64,000 nt of DNA from Paraburkholderia caffeinilytica (GCF_003368325.1 NZ_CP031467.1:1674001-1738000); one strand, 5' to 3'. Shown: positions 1 to 9,758, numbered from the stretch's first letter. The notes: generated from the letters alone by a model not told the origin. Made by a program: numbers and translations.

Positions 1-1220
1 CGCTGAACCACGCTTATGAAAATTCGCCGGTGTATCGGCAAAAATTCGATGAAGCCGGCGTTCACCCGAGCGAAGTGAAAACTCTTTCGGACCTGGCACG
101 CTTCCCCTTCACCACCAAGAAGGATCTGCGCGACAGCTACCCGTTCGGCATGTTCGCGGTACCGCAGGAACAGATCTCGCGGATCCACGCGTCGTCAGGA
201 ACGACGGGCAAGCCCACAGTTGTTGGCTACACGGCCCGCGATATAGACACATGGGCGAATCTCGTCGCACGTTCGATCCGCGCCGCGGGTGCAAAACGCG
301 GCGACAAGGTTCACGTGAGCTACGGCTACGGCCTGTTCACAGGCGGCCTGGGCGCACACTATGGCGCCGAACGCGCGGGGCTGACGGTGATTCCGTTCGG
401 CGGCGGCCAGACTGAAAAGCAGGTGCAACTGATTCAGGACTTCCGGCCTGACATCATCATGGTGACGCCGAGCTATATGTTGTCGATCGCCGACGAGCTC
501 GAACGGCAAGGCATCGATCCGGCGAATTGTTCGCTACGTCTCGGCATCTTCGGCGCGGAACCGTGGACCAACGACATGCGCCAGGCAATCGAAAAGCGCA
601 TGGGCATCGATGCTGTGGATATCTACGGTTTGTCTGAAGTGATGGGACCTGGCGTCGCGTCAGAATGCGTCGAGACCAAAGACGGCCCGACCATTTGGGA
701 AGACCATTTCTACCCCGAGATCATCGATCCTGAAACCGGCGAAGTGCTGCCCGACGGCGAGCTCGGCGAGCTGGTATTCACGTCGTTGACGAAGGAAGCG
801 CTGCCGATCATCCGCTACCGAACGCGCGACCTGACCCGCCTCCTGCCGGGCAGCGCGCGCACCATGCGCCGGATGGAAAAGATCACAGGCCGTTCGGACG
901 ATATGATGATCGTGCGCGGCGTCAACGTGTTCCCGACGCAAATCGAAGAATTGCTACTCAAGCAACACGCCCTCGCGCCGCACTATCAAATCGTGCTGAC
1001 GAAGGAAGGGCCGCTCGACGTATTGACGTTGAACGTCGAGCCCTGCCCGGAATCAGCGCCGGATACTGCAGCGTTGACCACGGCAAAACAGGCGTTGACC
1101 TACGACATCAAGGCGCTGATTGGCGTTAGCGCGATCGTGAACGTGCTGGGTGTGAACGGCATCGAGCGTTCTGTAGGCAAGGCACGGCGCGTGGTGGACA
1201 AACGGAAGTCGGGGCTTTAA
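1..1220 (+). CDS. paaK: Phenylacetate-CoA ligase (5' end cut off)
   Basis: Activates phenylacetate to phenylacetyl-CoA with ATP and CoA, the entry step of the aerobic phenylacetate pathway, in the cytosol. The reading frame is open from base 3, so the start lies before the window; about 405 residues are visible, and about 30 N-terminal residues are missing relative to the family's usual ~430. Visible signs are the adenylate-forming P-loop SSGTTGKPTVVGYT (around bases 190-230), the YGLSEVMGPG segment, and a C-terminal GRSDDMMIVRGVNVFPTQIEE-like hinge typical of PaaK. A GTG at base 30 is an internal valine, not the start. Other paa genes would be expected upstream, outside the window. Confidence 0.93.
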   Translation, partial: LNHAYENSPVYRQKFDEAGVHPSEVKTLSDLARFPFTTKKDLRDSYPFGMFAVPQEQISRIHASSGTTGKPTVVGYTARDIDTWANLVARSIRAAGAKRGDKVHVSYGYGLFTGGLGAHYGAERAGLTVIPFGGGQTEKQVQLIQDFRPDIIMVTPSYMLSIADELERQGIDPANCSLRLGIFGAEPWTNDMRQAIEKRMGIDAVDIYGLSEVMGPGVASECVETKDGPTIWEDHFYPEIIDPETGEVLPDGELGELVFTSLTKEALPIIRYRTRDLTRLLPGSARTMRRMEKITGRSDDMMIVRGVNVFPTQIEELLLKQHALAPHYQIVLTKEGPLDVLTLNVEPCPESAPDTAALTTAKQALTYDIKALIGVSAIVNVLGVNGIERSVGKARRVVDKRKSGL

Positions 1221-1243
1221 GCGGAAGCGCCGAAGGTTGATGC

Positions 1244-1281
1244 TTGATAACGGAGCTGATCAGTGTCAGCGCCGTTATCAA
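1244..1281. terminator. Strong hairpin between convergent paaK and mltA
   Basis: A 10-bp perfect inverted repeat (1244-1253 with 1272-1281) continues, after a single mismatch, into a second 5-bp stem (1255-1259 with 1266-1270), leaving a 6-base loop. It lies between the 3' ends of two converging genes, so it probably ends or protects both transcripts. There is no T run on either side, so a classical intrinsic terminator is uncertain. Confidence 0.5.
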
Positions 1282-1336
1282 ACCAGAAGCCAGAAACCAG
1301 CGATCGGGAAAACCCCGCCGCCACTCCGCCAACCCC

Positions 1337-2461
1337 TCACGAATTCGGCAACAACAACCACATCCGGCCGCCCTGCTTCATCTTGCCGGCCAGATCGCCG
1401 GCATCGTCGCCGAGGCCCCAGAAGTAGTCCGCGCGTACGCCGCCTTTGATCGCGGAGCCTGTGTCCTGCGCAAAGACGAGACGATTCATCGGCGAGTTCG
1501 TCAACGGACGCGTGGTCTGCAGGAACACCGGCGTACCCAGCGGAATCGAAGTCGGATCCACCGCGATCGAGCGCTCCGGCGTCAGCGGCACGCCCAACGC
1601 ACCGATCGGACCGTCCGCCCCGCCGCTCGGCACACTCTCGGCAGAGGGCATCTCGCGGAAGAATACAAAGCGCGGATTCGTATCGAGCAATGCGTCGACC
1701 CGCGTCGGGTTCGCGCGCGCCCATGCCTTGATACCCTGCATGGTCGCCTGCGCCGGCGTCAGTTCACCACGATCGAGCAGCCACCGCCCAATCGACTTGT
1801 ACGGTTGATTGTTCGTCCCGCCAAATCCGACCCGCATCACGCTGCCGTCTTCCATCACGACGCGCCCGGAGCCCTGCACTTGCAGGAAGAACGCTTCGAT
1901 CGGATCGTCGACCCACACGAGTTCATTGCCGTTGAGCACGCCCGCACGCTCGAGTTGCGCACGCGCCGGCAGCGGCGCACCCGCGCGATAACCGGATGGC
2001 CAGCGGTACAGCGCCGTCTGATATACGCCATGCCGCGTGCGCGAACCGCGCAGCAACGGCTCGTAGTAACCGGTGACGAGACCATCGAGCGTGCCGTCGT
2101 TATTGGCTAACTGGAACGGCGTGAAGTACGCCTCGAAAAACGCCCGCGCGCTGGTGACGTCCAGATCGTCGATCTGCGAGGCCGCCGCGCATGCGCGAGC
2201 CCAGTTCGGTTGACGCGCAAGTCTCAGGCAGTTTTGCCGCAACGCTGCCGTCGCGCCGATCAGCGAATCGTCCTGCCACCCTGGCACCTGCTGCCAGGCC
2301 ACGGCGGTGAGCCGCGTCGCGGCGATTTGCCCAGGTATGATTGCGGCACCCGTGGGCGGCGAAACCGAAGGCCGGACTGCGCCGCCGCCGCCGCAGGATG
2401 CCAGCATGACCGCAACCGAAAGCGCGCCGAGCCATGCTCCGGCCGCGCGGACAAAACGCAT
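1337..2461 (-). CDS. mltA: Membrane-bound lytic murein transglycosylase A
   Basis: Outer-membrane lipoprotein that cleaves the MurNAc-GlcNAc bond of peptidoglycan to form 1,6-anhydromuramyl ends. The chosen ATG gives 374 residues with a lipoprotein signal peptide ending in a lipobox LASC (Cys23). An in-frame ATG 30 bases upstream would give a poorer signal sequence. The MltA domain shows VTGYYEPLLRGSR and VDDPIEAFFLQVQGSGRV, and the C-terminal 3D domain shows AQDTGSAIKGGVRADYFWG, which holds the expected catalytic Asp. It converges on paaK and diverges from a small ORF whose start is only 28 bases away. Confidence 0.93.
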   Translation of the reverse strand: MRFVRAAGAWLGALSVAVMLASCGGGGAVRPSVSPPTGAAIIPGQIAATRLTAVAWQQVPGWQDDSLIGATAALRQNCLRLARQPNWARACAAASQIDDLDVTSARAFFEAYFTPFQLANNDGTLDGLVTGYYEPLLRGSRTRHGVYQTALYRWPSGYRAGAPLPARAQLERAGVLNGNELVWVDDPIEAFFLQVQGSGRVVMEDGSVMRVGFGGTNNQPYKSIGRWLLDRGELTPAQATMQGIKAWARANPTRVDALLDTNPRFVFFREMPSAESVPSGGADGPIGALGVPLTPERSIAVDPTSIPLGTPVFLQTTRPLTNSPMNRLVFAQDTGSAIKGGVRADYFWGLGDDAGDLAGKMKQGGRMWLLLPNS

Positions 2462-2489
2462 ACAATGTTCGTTCTTGATGGAAACCGCC

Positions 2490-2651
2490 ATGTCTGATCT
2501 GTTCGACGAATACCCGATGCTCATCTTCGCGCTGGAATCGCTCCTCGCGCTCTTCCTGCTCGTCTTTATCGTTGTCTGGACGTCGTCCGGCAAGAAAAAG
2601 GCCGCGCGCGCCGCCACCCATGAACAGCAAGAGCAGCAAAACTCCCGGTAA
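2490..2651 (+). CDS. Small single-pass membrane protein, function unknown
   Basis: A 53-residue ORF starting MSDLFDEYPM, with an acidic N-terminus, one strongly hydrophobic segment (about residues 10-30, rich in Leu, Val, Phe and Ile), then a basic and Gln-rich tail. Codons are strongly GC-ending, as in real genes of this genome. A -10-like TACAAT at 2461-2466 lies about 24 bases before the ATG, inside the first codons of the divergent mltA. An in-frame ATG at 2478 is an alternative start. I do not recognise the family. It could be a real small inner-membrane protein expressed back to back with mltA. Confidence 0.55.
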   Translation: MSDLFDEYPMLIFALESLLALFLLVFIVVWTSSGKKKAARAATHEQQEQQNSR

Positions 2652-2697
2652 AGCTGCGCTATAAAGCTTTTTAGAGACCTCGAGCCGCGCCCTCGGT

Positions 2698-3072
2698 TCA
2701 ATGCAAAGTGCGCGGCATCCGCAGAATGAACTCGGGCACGGGTGCGTCGAAACGCTCGCCGTCCTCCGCTACGCAGAAATAGTCGCCGCGCATGGTCCCG
2801 ACGGGTGTCGCGATCACCGCCCAACTCGTATATTCGAAGTGTTCGCCCGGCTTGAGCAGCGGCTGATGCCCGACCACGCCCAACCCTTTCACTTCCTGCA
2901 CATTGTTTTCGCTGTCGGTGATCACCCAATGACGCGCGATCAACTGCGCAGGCACCTGACCGCTATTACGGATGGTCAGCGTGTACGCAAACGCATACTG
3001 GCGGCGCTCCGGGTCCGACTCTTCGGGCAGAAACTGCACCTGCGCCGAGACGCTGAATTCATACTGGCTCAT
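2698..3072 (-). CDS. apaG: ApaG protein
   Basis: Small cytosolic beta-sandwich protein of the ApaG/DUF525 family, linked in enterobacteria to cobalt/magnesium resistance and diadenosine tetraphosphate metabolism; the biochemical role is not settled. The start at 3072 gives 124 residues, the family's normal length, beginning MSQYEFSVSA. Family signs are the strand YAFAYTLTIRNSG, LIARHWVITDSE, GVVGHQPLLKPGEHFEYTS and the C-terminal MRGDYFCVAEDG. An upstream start at 3246 would add a low-complexity extension unlike the family. It is divergent from rpe across 277 bases. Confidence 0.93.
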   Translation of the reverse strand: MSQYEFSVSAQVQFLPEESDPERRQYAFAYTLTIRNSGQVPAQLIARHWVITDSENNVQEVKGLGVVGHQPLLKPGEHFEYTSWAVIATPVGTMRGDYFCVAEDGERFDAPVPEFILRMPRTLH

Positions 3073-3313
3073 CCTGATTCCGGTCTGATGAAACGGGGTG
3101 TGAAAAATCGCGGGAAGCCCCGAACGCCAATGGTTTGCGGGCACATTGGCGAAGCGGCGCTTATGGTTTGGCATTCTGCTTGATGCGCGGCACGCCCGCA
3201 ACCGGACAAATCCCTCTGGCCAAGGGCCGCTAAGGCGTTTTGTCACTGTTGCCGCGTGCTTTCGGCGCAGGCCTCAAACCGCCCGCAAGCCGGTTCCGGG
3301 ACGCACAAAACGG

Positions 3314-3319
3314 TAAAAT
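3314..3319 (+). promoter_or_regulatory. Candidate -10 element for rpe-gph
   Basis: TAAAAT sits 31 bases before the rpe ATG in an AT-richer patch of an otherwise GC-rich 277-base divergent spacer. No convincing -35 was found at 16-18 bases. The rest of the spacer shows no gene. Confidence 0.35.
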
Positions 3320-3349
3320 AGCGTTTTCCCGCATGTATCCGCCCCCACC

Positions 3350-4033
3350 ATGACGCAATTCCGCATCGCCCCCAGCATTCTGTCCGCCGATTTCGCCCGC
3401 CTCGGCGAAGAAGTCCGCAACGTTGTCGCCGCCGGCGCCGACTGGATTCACTTCGACGTGATGGACAACCATTACGTGCCGAACCTGACGATCGGCCCGC
3501 TCGTCTGCGAGGCGATCCGCCCGCACGTGGACGTGCCGATCGACGTGCATCTGATGGTGCGTCCGGTCGACCGCATCGTGCCGGACTTCGCCAAGGCCGG
3601 TGCGAACCTGATCAGCTTCCACCCGGAAGGCTCGGACCATATCGACCGCACGCTGTCGCTGATTCGCGACCACGGTTGCAAGGCCGGTCTCGTGTTCAAC
3701 CCGGCCACCTCGCTGAGCTATCTGGACTACGTGATGGACAAGGTCGACCTGGTGCTGATCATGTCGGTGAATCCTGGCTTCGGCGGTCAATCGTTCATTC
3801 CCGAAGCGCTCGTTAAATTGCGCGAAGCGCGCAAGCGGATCGACGCCTACAAGGAAAAGACCGGCCGCGAGATCCATCTCGAAGTGGACGGCGGCGTCAA
3901 GGTCGACAACATCGCCGAGATCGCGGCGGCTGGCGCGGATACGTTCGTGGCAGGCTCGGCGATCTTCGGCGCGCCGGATCACAAGGTGGTGATCGACAAG
4001 ATGCGCGCCGCGCTCGCCAACATCCAACACTGA
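3350..4033 (+). CDS. rpe: Ribulose-phosphate 3-epimerase
   Basis: Interconverts ribulose-5-phosphate and xylulose-5-phosphate in the pentose phosphate and Calvin cycles; cytosolic TIM barrel. The 227 residues match the family length. Visible motifs are the N-terminal [12 protein letters not shown], the metal-binding [22 protein letters not shown], the phosphate-binding [14 protein letters not shown] and LEVDGGV. gph follows 26 bases downstream, so the two are probably co-transcribed, as is common in this family of bacteria. Confidence 0.96.
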   Translation: MTQFRIAPSILSADFARLGEEVRNVVAAGADWIHFDVMDNHYVPNLTIGPLVCEAIRPHVDVPIDVHLMVRPVDRIVPDFAKAGANLISFHPEGSDHIDRTLSLIRDHGCKAGLVFNPATSLSYLDYVMDKVDLVLIMSVNPGFGGQSFIPEALVKLREARKRIDAYKEKTGREIHLEVDGGVKVDNIAEIAAAGADTFVAGSAIFGAPDHKVVIDKMRAALANIQH

Positions 4034-4059
4034 AGCCCCGCACCCACCCCGCACGCAAT

Positions 4060-4776
4060 ATGACGACTCCGTTCCCTGCTCCGACCTTCACCGGCCCGCG
4101 CCTGCAAGCCGCGATCATCGACCTCGACGGCACGATGATCGATACCGCAGACGATTTCACCGCCGGCCTGAACGGCATGCTTGCGCAACTCGACGCGACG
4201 GAAACCTCGCGCGAGGAAGTGGTCGGCTACATCGGTAAGGGTTCGGAGAATCTGATTCGCCGCGTGCTGGCCGAGCGCTTCGAAACGGACCACGCACAGG
4301 ACCGTTTCGACGAAGCGCTCGCGATCTATCAGGAGGAGTACGCCAAGATCAACGGTGTGCACACGCGGCTGTACCCCGAGGTCGAAGCCGGTCTCAGCGC
4401 GATGCGCGACGCCGGCCTCAAACTCGCCTGCGTCACCAACAAGCCCCACCGTTTCGCGGTCGAATTGCTGGAGCAATATGGGCTCAGCCAGTATTTCAGC
4501 GTCGTGCTCGGCGGCGACAGCCTGCCGAAAAAGAAGCCAGATCCGCTGCCGATGCTCACCGCCGCCGCGGAGCTAGGCGTTGCGCCACAAGCCACGGTCG
4601 CCATCGGCGACTCGGAAAACGATGCGCTGGCAGGCCGCGCGGCGGGTATGGCAACGCTGACGCTGCCGTACGGCTACAACCACGGCCGAGCTATACAAGA
4701 AATAAAATCCGATGGTATAGTTGCCTCGCTGCTCGATGCCGCCAAGGCTATCGCAGCGCACCATTCCACGACCTGA
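4060..4776 (+). CDS. gph: Phosphoglycolate phosphatase
   Basis: HAD-superfamily phosphatase that removes phosphate from 2-phosphoglycolate, formed by RuBisCO oxygenation or DNA repair. The 238 residues carry all HAD motifs: nucleophile region IDLDGTMIDT (near residue 24), VTNKP, the Lys motif KKPDP, and the acidic IGDSENDALAG. It follows rpe closely. The last ~30 codons include an unusual AT-rich stretch (4691-4721) that may serve as the trp promoter, and the stop codon is only 16 bases before the trp leader ORF. Confidence 0.94.
   Translation: MTTPFPAPTFTGPRLQAAIIDLDGTMIDTADDFTAGLNGMLAQLDATETSREEVVGYIGKGSENLIRRVLAERFETDHAQDRFDEALAIYQEEYAKINGVHTRLYPEVEAGLSAMRDAGLKLACVTNKPHRFAVELLEQYGLSQYFSVVLGGDSLPKKKPDPLPMLTAAAELGVAPQATVAIGDSENDALAGRAAGMATLTLPYGYNHGRAIQEIKSDGIVASLLDAAKAIAAHHSTT
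4691..4721 (+). promoter_or_regulatory. Candidate trp promoter or operator inside the gph 3' end
   Basis: An AT-rich island in GC-rich coding sequence. TATAGT (4716-4721) could be a -10, with ATACAA 17 bases upstream as a weak -35. Transcription would start near 4728, about 65 bases before the leader ORF. CTATAC (4691-4696) and GTATAG (4715-4720) form a perfect 6-bp inverted repeat spaced by 18 bases, which may be a regulator site or chance. Confidence 0.35.
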
Positions 4777-4792
4777 AAAGTCCCTCATCCTC

Positions 4793-4867
4793 ATGTTTCT
4801 GAATAAAAAACGGAGTCTGATTAGCATCGACCGGGGAGCCTGGCCCTGGCGTCGCTGGTCGCGCTAA
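4793..4867 (+). CDS. trpL: Putative trp operon leader peptide
   Basis: A 24-residue ORF starting MFLNKKRSLI and ending with WPWRRWSR, so three Trp codons fall within six residues (codons 17, 19 and 22; bases 4841-4858). It lies upstream of trpE and directly before an intrinsic-terminator-like structure, the arrangement of an attenuation leader: a ribosome stalled at Trp codons would change RNA folding. No strong ribosome binding site is visible. Trp is normally about 1% of residues, so three of 24 just upstream of trpE is unlikely by chance. Identification is by position and composition only. Confidence 0.7.
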   Translation: MFLNKKRSLISIDRGAWPWRRWSR

Positions 4868-4912
4868 CCTCGCTTGAGGTACGCTGAAGCTCGTCTTCGG
4901 CAACCGTTTTTT
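4867..4912 (+). promoter_or_regulatory. Candidate trp attenuator (antiterminator and terminator hairpins)
   Basis: Two mutually exclusive hairpins follow the leader ORF. The first pairs 4867-4871 with 4876-4880 (5 bp, 4-base loop) and starts at the leader stop codon. The second pairs GGT 4878-4880 with ACC 4903-4905 and GCTGAAG 4883-4889 with CTTCGGC 4895-4901 (one G-U pair), then a G and six Ts (4907-4912). Bases 4878-4880 are shared, so forming the first weakens the second. The rest of the leader, 4913-5145, holds a GC-rich hairpin near 5084-5100 and no gene that I can support. Confidence 0.6.
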
Positions 4913-5145
4913 ACTTCGCTGCGCTCACGCGTTTTTTCCATCACCTTGTTTCGCTGCACCGGTTGATTCGGCCTTCGTGTACCCGCAAAGTACAGCTGCG
5001 CGCTGAACCCCTTGCATGCGTCGATGGGAAACTCGCGCCGGTCGGTATCATCGTATCGAAACGTCGAACGAACGCCTGACCGGGCGCGCCGCGCCCCGCT
5101 TTGTCCGACGCATAGTGCCGTCTGACGTACGTACAGGATCGGAAC

Positions 5146-6639
5146 ATGACCGAACTCGAATTCCAGTCCCTCGCCAACGAGGGTTTCAATCGCATCCCGC
5201 TGATCGCCGAAGCGCTCGCCGACCTCGAAACGCCACTCTCGCTGTACCTGAAGCTGGCTCAGCCCGAGCGCAACGGCGCCAACTCGTTCCTGCTGGAATC
5301 GGTGGTGGGCGGCGAACGCTTTGGCCGCTATTCGTTCATCGGACTGCCGGCGCGCACGCTGCTGCGCACCCGCAACGGCGTGTCTGAAGTCGTACGGGAC
5401 GGCCAGGTCGTCGAAACGCACGAGGGCGATCCGCTCGAATTCATCCAGCAATTCCAGGGCCGCTTCAAAGTGGCGCAACGCCCCGGTCTGCCGCGTTTCG
5501 CGGGCGGCCTTGCGGGCTACTTCGGCTATGACGCGGTGCGCTACATCGAGAAAAAGCTCGCGCACACCGCACCGAACGACGATCTGAACCTGCCGGACAT
5601 TCAGTTGCTGCTCACGGAAGAAGTCGCGGTGATCGACAACCTCGCGGGCAAGCTGTACCTCGTGGTGTACTCGGACCCAACGCAGCCCGAGGCGTACACG
5701 AAAGCGAGGCAGCGTCTGCGTGAATTGCGTCAGCGCTTGCGCACGACCGTGCAGCCGCCGGTCACCTCGGCCAGCGTGCGCACCGAGACCTACCGCGAAT
5801 TCGCGAAAGACGATTATCTGGCCGCCGTGCGCAAGGCGAAGGAATACATTGCCGCCGGCGAGCTGATGCAAGTGCAGGTCGGCCAGCGCCTGACCAAGCC
5901 TTACCGCGACAACCCGCTGTCGCTATACCGTGCGCTGCGCTCGCTGAATCCGTCGCCGTACATGTACTACTACAACTTCGGCGACTTCCACGTGGTCGGG
6001 GCGTCGCCGGAAATCCTGGTGCGCCAGGAAAAGCGCGGCGAGGACCGCATCGTGACGATCCGGCCGCTCGCCGGCACACGTCCGCGCGGCAATACGCCGG
6101 AACGCGACGCAGAACTCGCCACGGAACTGCTGAACGATCCGAAGGAAATCGCCGAACACGTCATGCTGATCGACCTCGCGCGTAACGACGTGGGCCGCAT
6201 CGCCCAGATCGGCTCGGTGGTCGTCACCGACAAGATGGTGATCGAAAAGTACTCGCACGTGCAGCACATCGTGAGCTCGGTCGAAGGCAAGCTGAAGCCC
6301 GGCACCACCAATTTCGACGTGCTGCGCGCCACCTTCCCGGCCGGCACGCTGTCCGGCGCGCCGAAGGTGCGCGCGATGGAACTGATCGACGAACTGGAGC
6401 CCGTGAAGCGCGGCCTCTACGGCGGCGCCGTCGGCTATCTGTCGTTCACCGGCGAAATGGATCTGGCCATCACGATCCGCACCGGCGTGATCGCAAACGG
6501 CAATCTGTATGTGCAGGCGGCAGCGGGCGTAGTCGCGGATTCGGTGCCGGAATCCGAATGGCAAGAGACCGAGAACAAGGCGCGCGCCGTGCTGCGCGCC
6601 GCCGAGCAGGTTCAAGACGGCCTCGATAGCGACTTCTGA
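5146..6639 (+). CDS. trpE: Anthranilate synthase component I
   Basis: Converts chorismate plus ammonia (from TrpG) to anthranilate, the committed step to tryptophan. The 497 residues match the family. The N-terminal feedback motif LLES followed by ten residues and Ser is intact (residues 49-63), so Trp inhibition is expected. The chorismate-binding domain shows [23 protein letters not shown] and the [17 protein letters not shown] helix. It is first of the trpE-G-D-C run, with trpG 13 bases downstream. Expression is probably set by the leader at 4793-4912. Confidence 0.97.
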   Translation: MTELEFQSLANEGFNRIPLIAEALADLETPLSLYLKLAQPERNGANSFLLESVVGGERFGRYSFIGLPARTLLRTRNGVSEVVRDGQVVETHEGDPLEFIQQFQGRFKVAQRPGLPRFAGGLAGYFGYDAVRYIEKKLAHTAPNDDLNLPDIQLLLTEEVAVIDNLAGKLYLVVYSDPTQPEAYTKARQRLRELRQRLRTTVQPPVTSASVRTETYREFAKDDYLAAVRKAKEYIAAGELMQVQVGQRLTKPYRDNPLSLYRALRSLNPSPYMYYYNFGDFHVVGASPEILVRQEKRGEDRIVTIRPLAGTRPRGNTPERDAELATELLNDPKEIAEHVMLIDLARNDVGRIAQIGSVVVTDKMVIEKYSHVQHIVSSVEGKLKPGTTNFDVLRATFPAGTLSGAPKVRAMELIDELEPVKRGLYGGAVGYLSFTGEMDLAITIRTGVIANGNLYVQAAAGVVADSVPESEWQETENKARAVLRAAEQVQDGLDSDF

Positions 6640-6652
6640 CCGGAGACACACC

Positions 6653-7240
<588 letters not shown>

Positions 7241-7257
7241 TAAAGAGAGACGAAATC

Positions 7258-8289
7258 ATGTCGATTACGCCCCAGGAAGCGCTGCAACGCACGATCGAGC
7301 ACCGCGAGATTTTTCACGACGAAATGCTGCATCTGATGCGGCTCATCATGCGCGGCGAACTCTCGCCCGTGATGTCGGCGGCGATCATCACCGGTTTGCG
7401 CGTCAAAAAAGAGACCATCGGCGAAATCACCGCTGCCGCCACGGTGATGCGTGAATTTGCCCGGCACGTCGACGTACCGGACAACTCGAACTTCGTCGAT
7501 ATCGTCGGCACCGGCGGCGACGGTTCGCAGACGTTCAACATTTCCACGGCAACCATGTTCGTGTCGGCGGCTGCAGGTGCGAAGGTCGCGAAGCACGGCG
7601 GTCGCGGCGTGTCGAGCAAATCTGGCAGCGCCGACGTGCTGGAAGCGCTCGGTGTGAATATCGATCTGCAGCCGGAACAGGTGGCGGCCTCGATTGCGGA
7701 AACCGGCATGGGCTTCATGTTCGCGCCGAACCATCATCCGGCGATGAAAAACATCGCGCCGGTGCGCCGCGAACTCGGCGTGCGGACGATCTTCAACATC
7801 CTCGGGCCGCTGACCAATCCGGCCGGCGCGCCGAATCAGCTGATGGGCGTGTTCCACGGCGACCTTGTCGGCATTCAGGTGCGCGTGATGCAGCGCCTCG
7901 GCGCGAAGCACGTGCTGGTGGTGTACGGCATGGACGGCATGGACGAGGTCTCGCTCGGCGCGGCCACGCAAGTCGGCGAGTTGCGCGACGGCGAGGTGCA
8001 CGAATACGAAATCCATCCGGAAGACTTCGGCATGCAGATGGTGTCGAACCGCACGCTGAAAGTGGCGGACGCCACCGAATCCAAGCTGATGCTGCTCGAA
8101 GCGCTCGACAACAAGCCGGGGGTCGCGCGTGAAATCGTCACGCTGAACGCGGGCACAGCGCTCTATTCGGCGAATGTGGCGACGTCGATTGCGGACGGCA
8201 TCCAGTTGGCGCGCGAAGCGATCGCGAGCGGCAAGGCACGGGCGAAGGTCGACGAGCTGATCCGCTTCACCCAGCAATTCAAGCAGTAA
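7258..8289 (+). CDS. trpD: Anthranilate phosphoribosyltransferase
   Basis: Transfers phosphoribosyl from PRPP to anthranilate. The start at 7258 ([11 protein letters not shown]) is preceded by a good purine-rich site (AAAGAGAGA); an in-frame ATG 21 bases upstream overlaps the end of trpG and is less likely. The protein is 343 residues. Motifs: GTGGDG for PRPP pyrophosphate binding, [21 protein letters not shown], the [14 protein letters not shown] loop, and [12 protein letters not shown]. Third gene of the trp run. Confidence 0.96.
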   Translation: MSITPQEALQRTIEHREIFHDEMLHLMRLIMRGELSPVMSAAIITGLRVKKETIGEITAAATVMREFARHVDVPDNSNFVDIVGTGGDGSQTFNISTATMFVSAAAGAKVAKHGGRGVSSKSGSADVLEALGVNIDLQPEQVAASIAETGMGFMFAPNHHPAMKNIAPVRRELGVRTIFNILGPLTNPAGAPNQLMGVFHGDLVGIQVRVMQRLGAKHVLVVYGMDGMDEVSLGAATQVGELRDGEVHEYEIHPEDFGMQMVSNRTLKVADATESKLMLLEALDNKPGVAREIVTLNAGTALYSANVATSIADGIQLAREAIASGKARAKVDELIRFTQQFKQ

Positions 8290-8307
8290 CTACGTAGCGA
8301 GACACTC

Positions 8308-9093
8308 ATGAGCGACATCCTCGACCGTATCATCGCGGTCAAACGCGAAGAAGTCCGCGTAGCTGAACAGAGCGCGCCGCTCGAAGAACTGCGCCTCGAA
8401 GCATCCTCGCGCGACATCCGCGATTTCGTCGGTGCATTGCGCGCGAAACACGCGGCCGGTCTGGCCGCGGTGATCTCCGAAGTGAAGAAGGCGAGCCCGT
8501 CGAAAGGCGTGCTGCGCGAAAACTTCGTCCCCGCCGAGATTGCGCGTTCGTATGAAAAACACGGCGCAGCCTGCTTGTCCGTGCTCACCGACGTGCAATT
8601 CTTCCAGGGCAGCGTCGCGTATCTCGAGGAGGCACGCGCCGCCTGCAATCTGCCGGTGCTGCGCAAAGACTTCATCGTCGATCCGTATCAGATCGTCGAA
8701 GCCCGCGCGATGGGTGCCGACGCGATCCTGCTGATCGCGGCCGCGCTCGAAACCTCGCAGATGCAGGACCTCGAAGCGCTCGCGCATTCGCTGGGCCTCG
8801 CGGTGCTGGTCGAAGTGCATGACCACAATGAACTGATGGAATCGCTGAAGTTGAAGACGCCGCTGATCGGCATCAACAACCGCAATCTGCGCACCTTCGA
8901 AACGTCGATCGAGACGACCATCGGCATGCTCGAATCGATTCCGGACGACCGCATCGTGGTCACGGAATCGGGCATTCTGTCGCGCCTGGATGTCGACCGT
9001 CTGCGGGCAATGGACGTGCATACGTTCCTCGTCGGCGAGGCGTTCATGCGCGCGGAAGAGCCGGGTGTGGAACTTGCGCGGATGTTTTTCTAA
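8308..9093 (+). CDS. trpC: Indole-3-glycerol phosphate synthase
   Basis: Closes the indole ring, converting carboxyphenylamino-deoxyribulose phosphate to indole-3-glycerol phosphate; TIM barrel. The 261 residues show the catalytic [12 protein letters not shown] segment, [18 protein letters not shown], the substrate-binding [10 protein letters not shown], and VVTESGI. It is a stand-alone TrpC with no TrpF domain. trpF, trpB and trpA are not in this window and are usually elsewhere in this group. It follows trpD by 18 bases. Confidence 0.96.
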   Translation: MSDILDRIIAVKREEVRVAEQSAPLEELRLEASSRDIRDFVGALRAKHAAGLAAVISEVKKASPSKGVLRENFVPAEIARSYEKHGAACLSVLTDVQFFQGSVAYLEEARAACNLPVLRKDFIVDPYQIVEARAMGADAILLIAAALETSQMQDLEALAHSLGLAVLVEVHDHNELMESLKLKTPLIGINNRNLRTFETSIETTIGMLESIPDDRIVVTESGILSRLDVDRLRAMDVHTFLVGEAFMRAEEPGVELARMFF

Positions 9094-9131
9094 GCGCGTT
9101 TCAACATTCAGCGGACGCTGCGGAGCACACA

Positions 9132-9758
9132 ATGGCGATGGAACGTGAAATCAAGCTGGCGCTGCCGGCGAGCCAGGTGAAAGCGGCGACGCGGTGGTTC
9201 GTCGCGCGCACCGGCGACGAGGGTCGCCCGATCGAATTGGCGAATATCTACTTCGACACGCCCAAGCTTGCATTGGCTACGTCGAAAAGCGCGCTGCGGT
9301 TGCGGCATACGCCCGACGGCTGGCTGCAAACGTTCAAGACGGTGGGCAACGCGAAGGACGGGCTGCATAGCCGGCACGAATGGGAAATGCCGGTGGCCGG
9401 CGAAAAGCTGGAAATCGATGCATTGCTGCGCCAATGCGACGAGCCCACCGCCGCTGAAGCCCTGCGTCGGGCGGCGCCCGAACTGATCGAACTGTTCCGC
9501 ACGAATTTCACGCGCACGCTGTGGGAAGTCTCGCTGGGCGGCTCGGAAGTCGAAGCCGCGATCGACCAGGGCGACGTTATCGCCGAGGTGAACGGCGAGA
9601 CGCGCCGCGCGCCGATCTCCGAAGTCGAACTCGAACTGAAGTCGGGCGACGAAGCGGCGCTCAACACGCTCGCGACAGAACTCGGCAAACAGGTGGCCGG
9701 CCTCGCGCCGGACAACATCAGCAAGGCGCAGCGCGGGTATCAGTTGCGGGCGGCTTAA
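9132..9758 (+). CDS. CYTH domain protein, probable inorganic triphosphatase
   Basis: A 208-residue CYTH (triphosphate tunnel) protein. The N-terminal EREIK gives the ExExK metal-binding signature, followed by FDTPKLALATSKSALRLRH, TFKTVG and SRHEWEMPV; a late EVELELKSGD matches the family's final acidic strand. Members hydrolyse tripolyphosphate or other triphosphates with Mg. There is no CHAD domain, unlike E. coli YgiF. It lies 38 bases after trpC and may be read through from the trp transcript. The exact substrate is not readable from sequence. Confidence 0.85.
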   Translation: MAMEREIKLALPASQVKAATRWFVARTGDEGRPIELANIYFDTPKLALATSKSALRLRHTPDGWLQTFKTVGNAKDGLHSRHEWEMPVAGEKLEIDALLRQCDEPTAAEALRRAAPELIELFRTNFTRTLWEVSLGGSEVEAAIDQGDVIAEVNGETRRAPISEVELELKSGDEAALNTLATELGKQVAGLAPDNISKAQRGYQLRAA

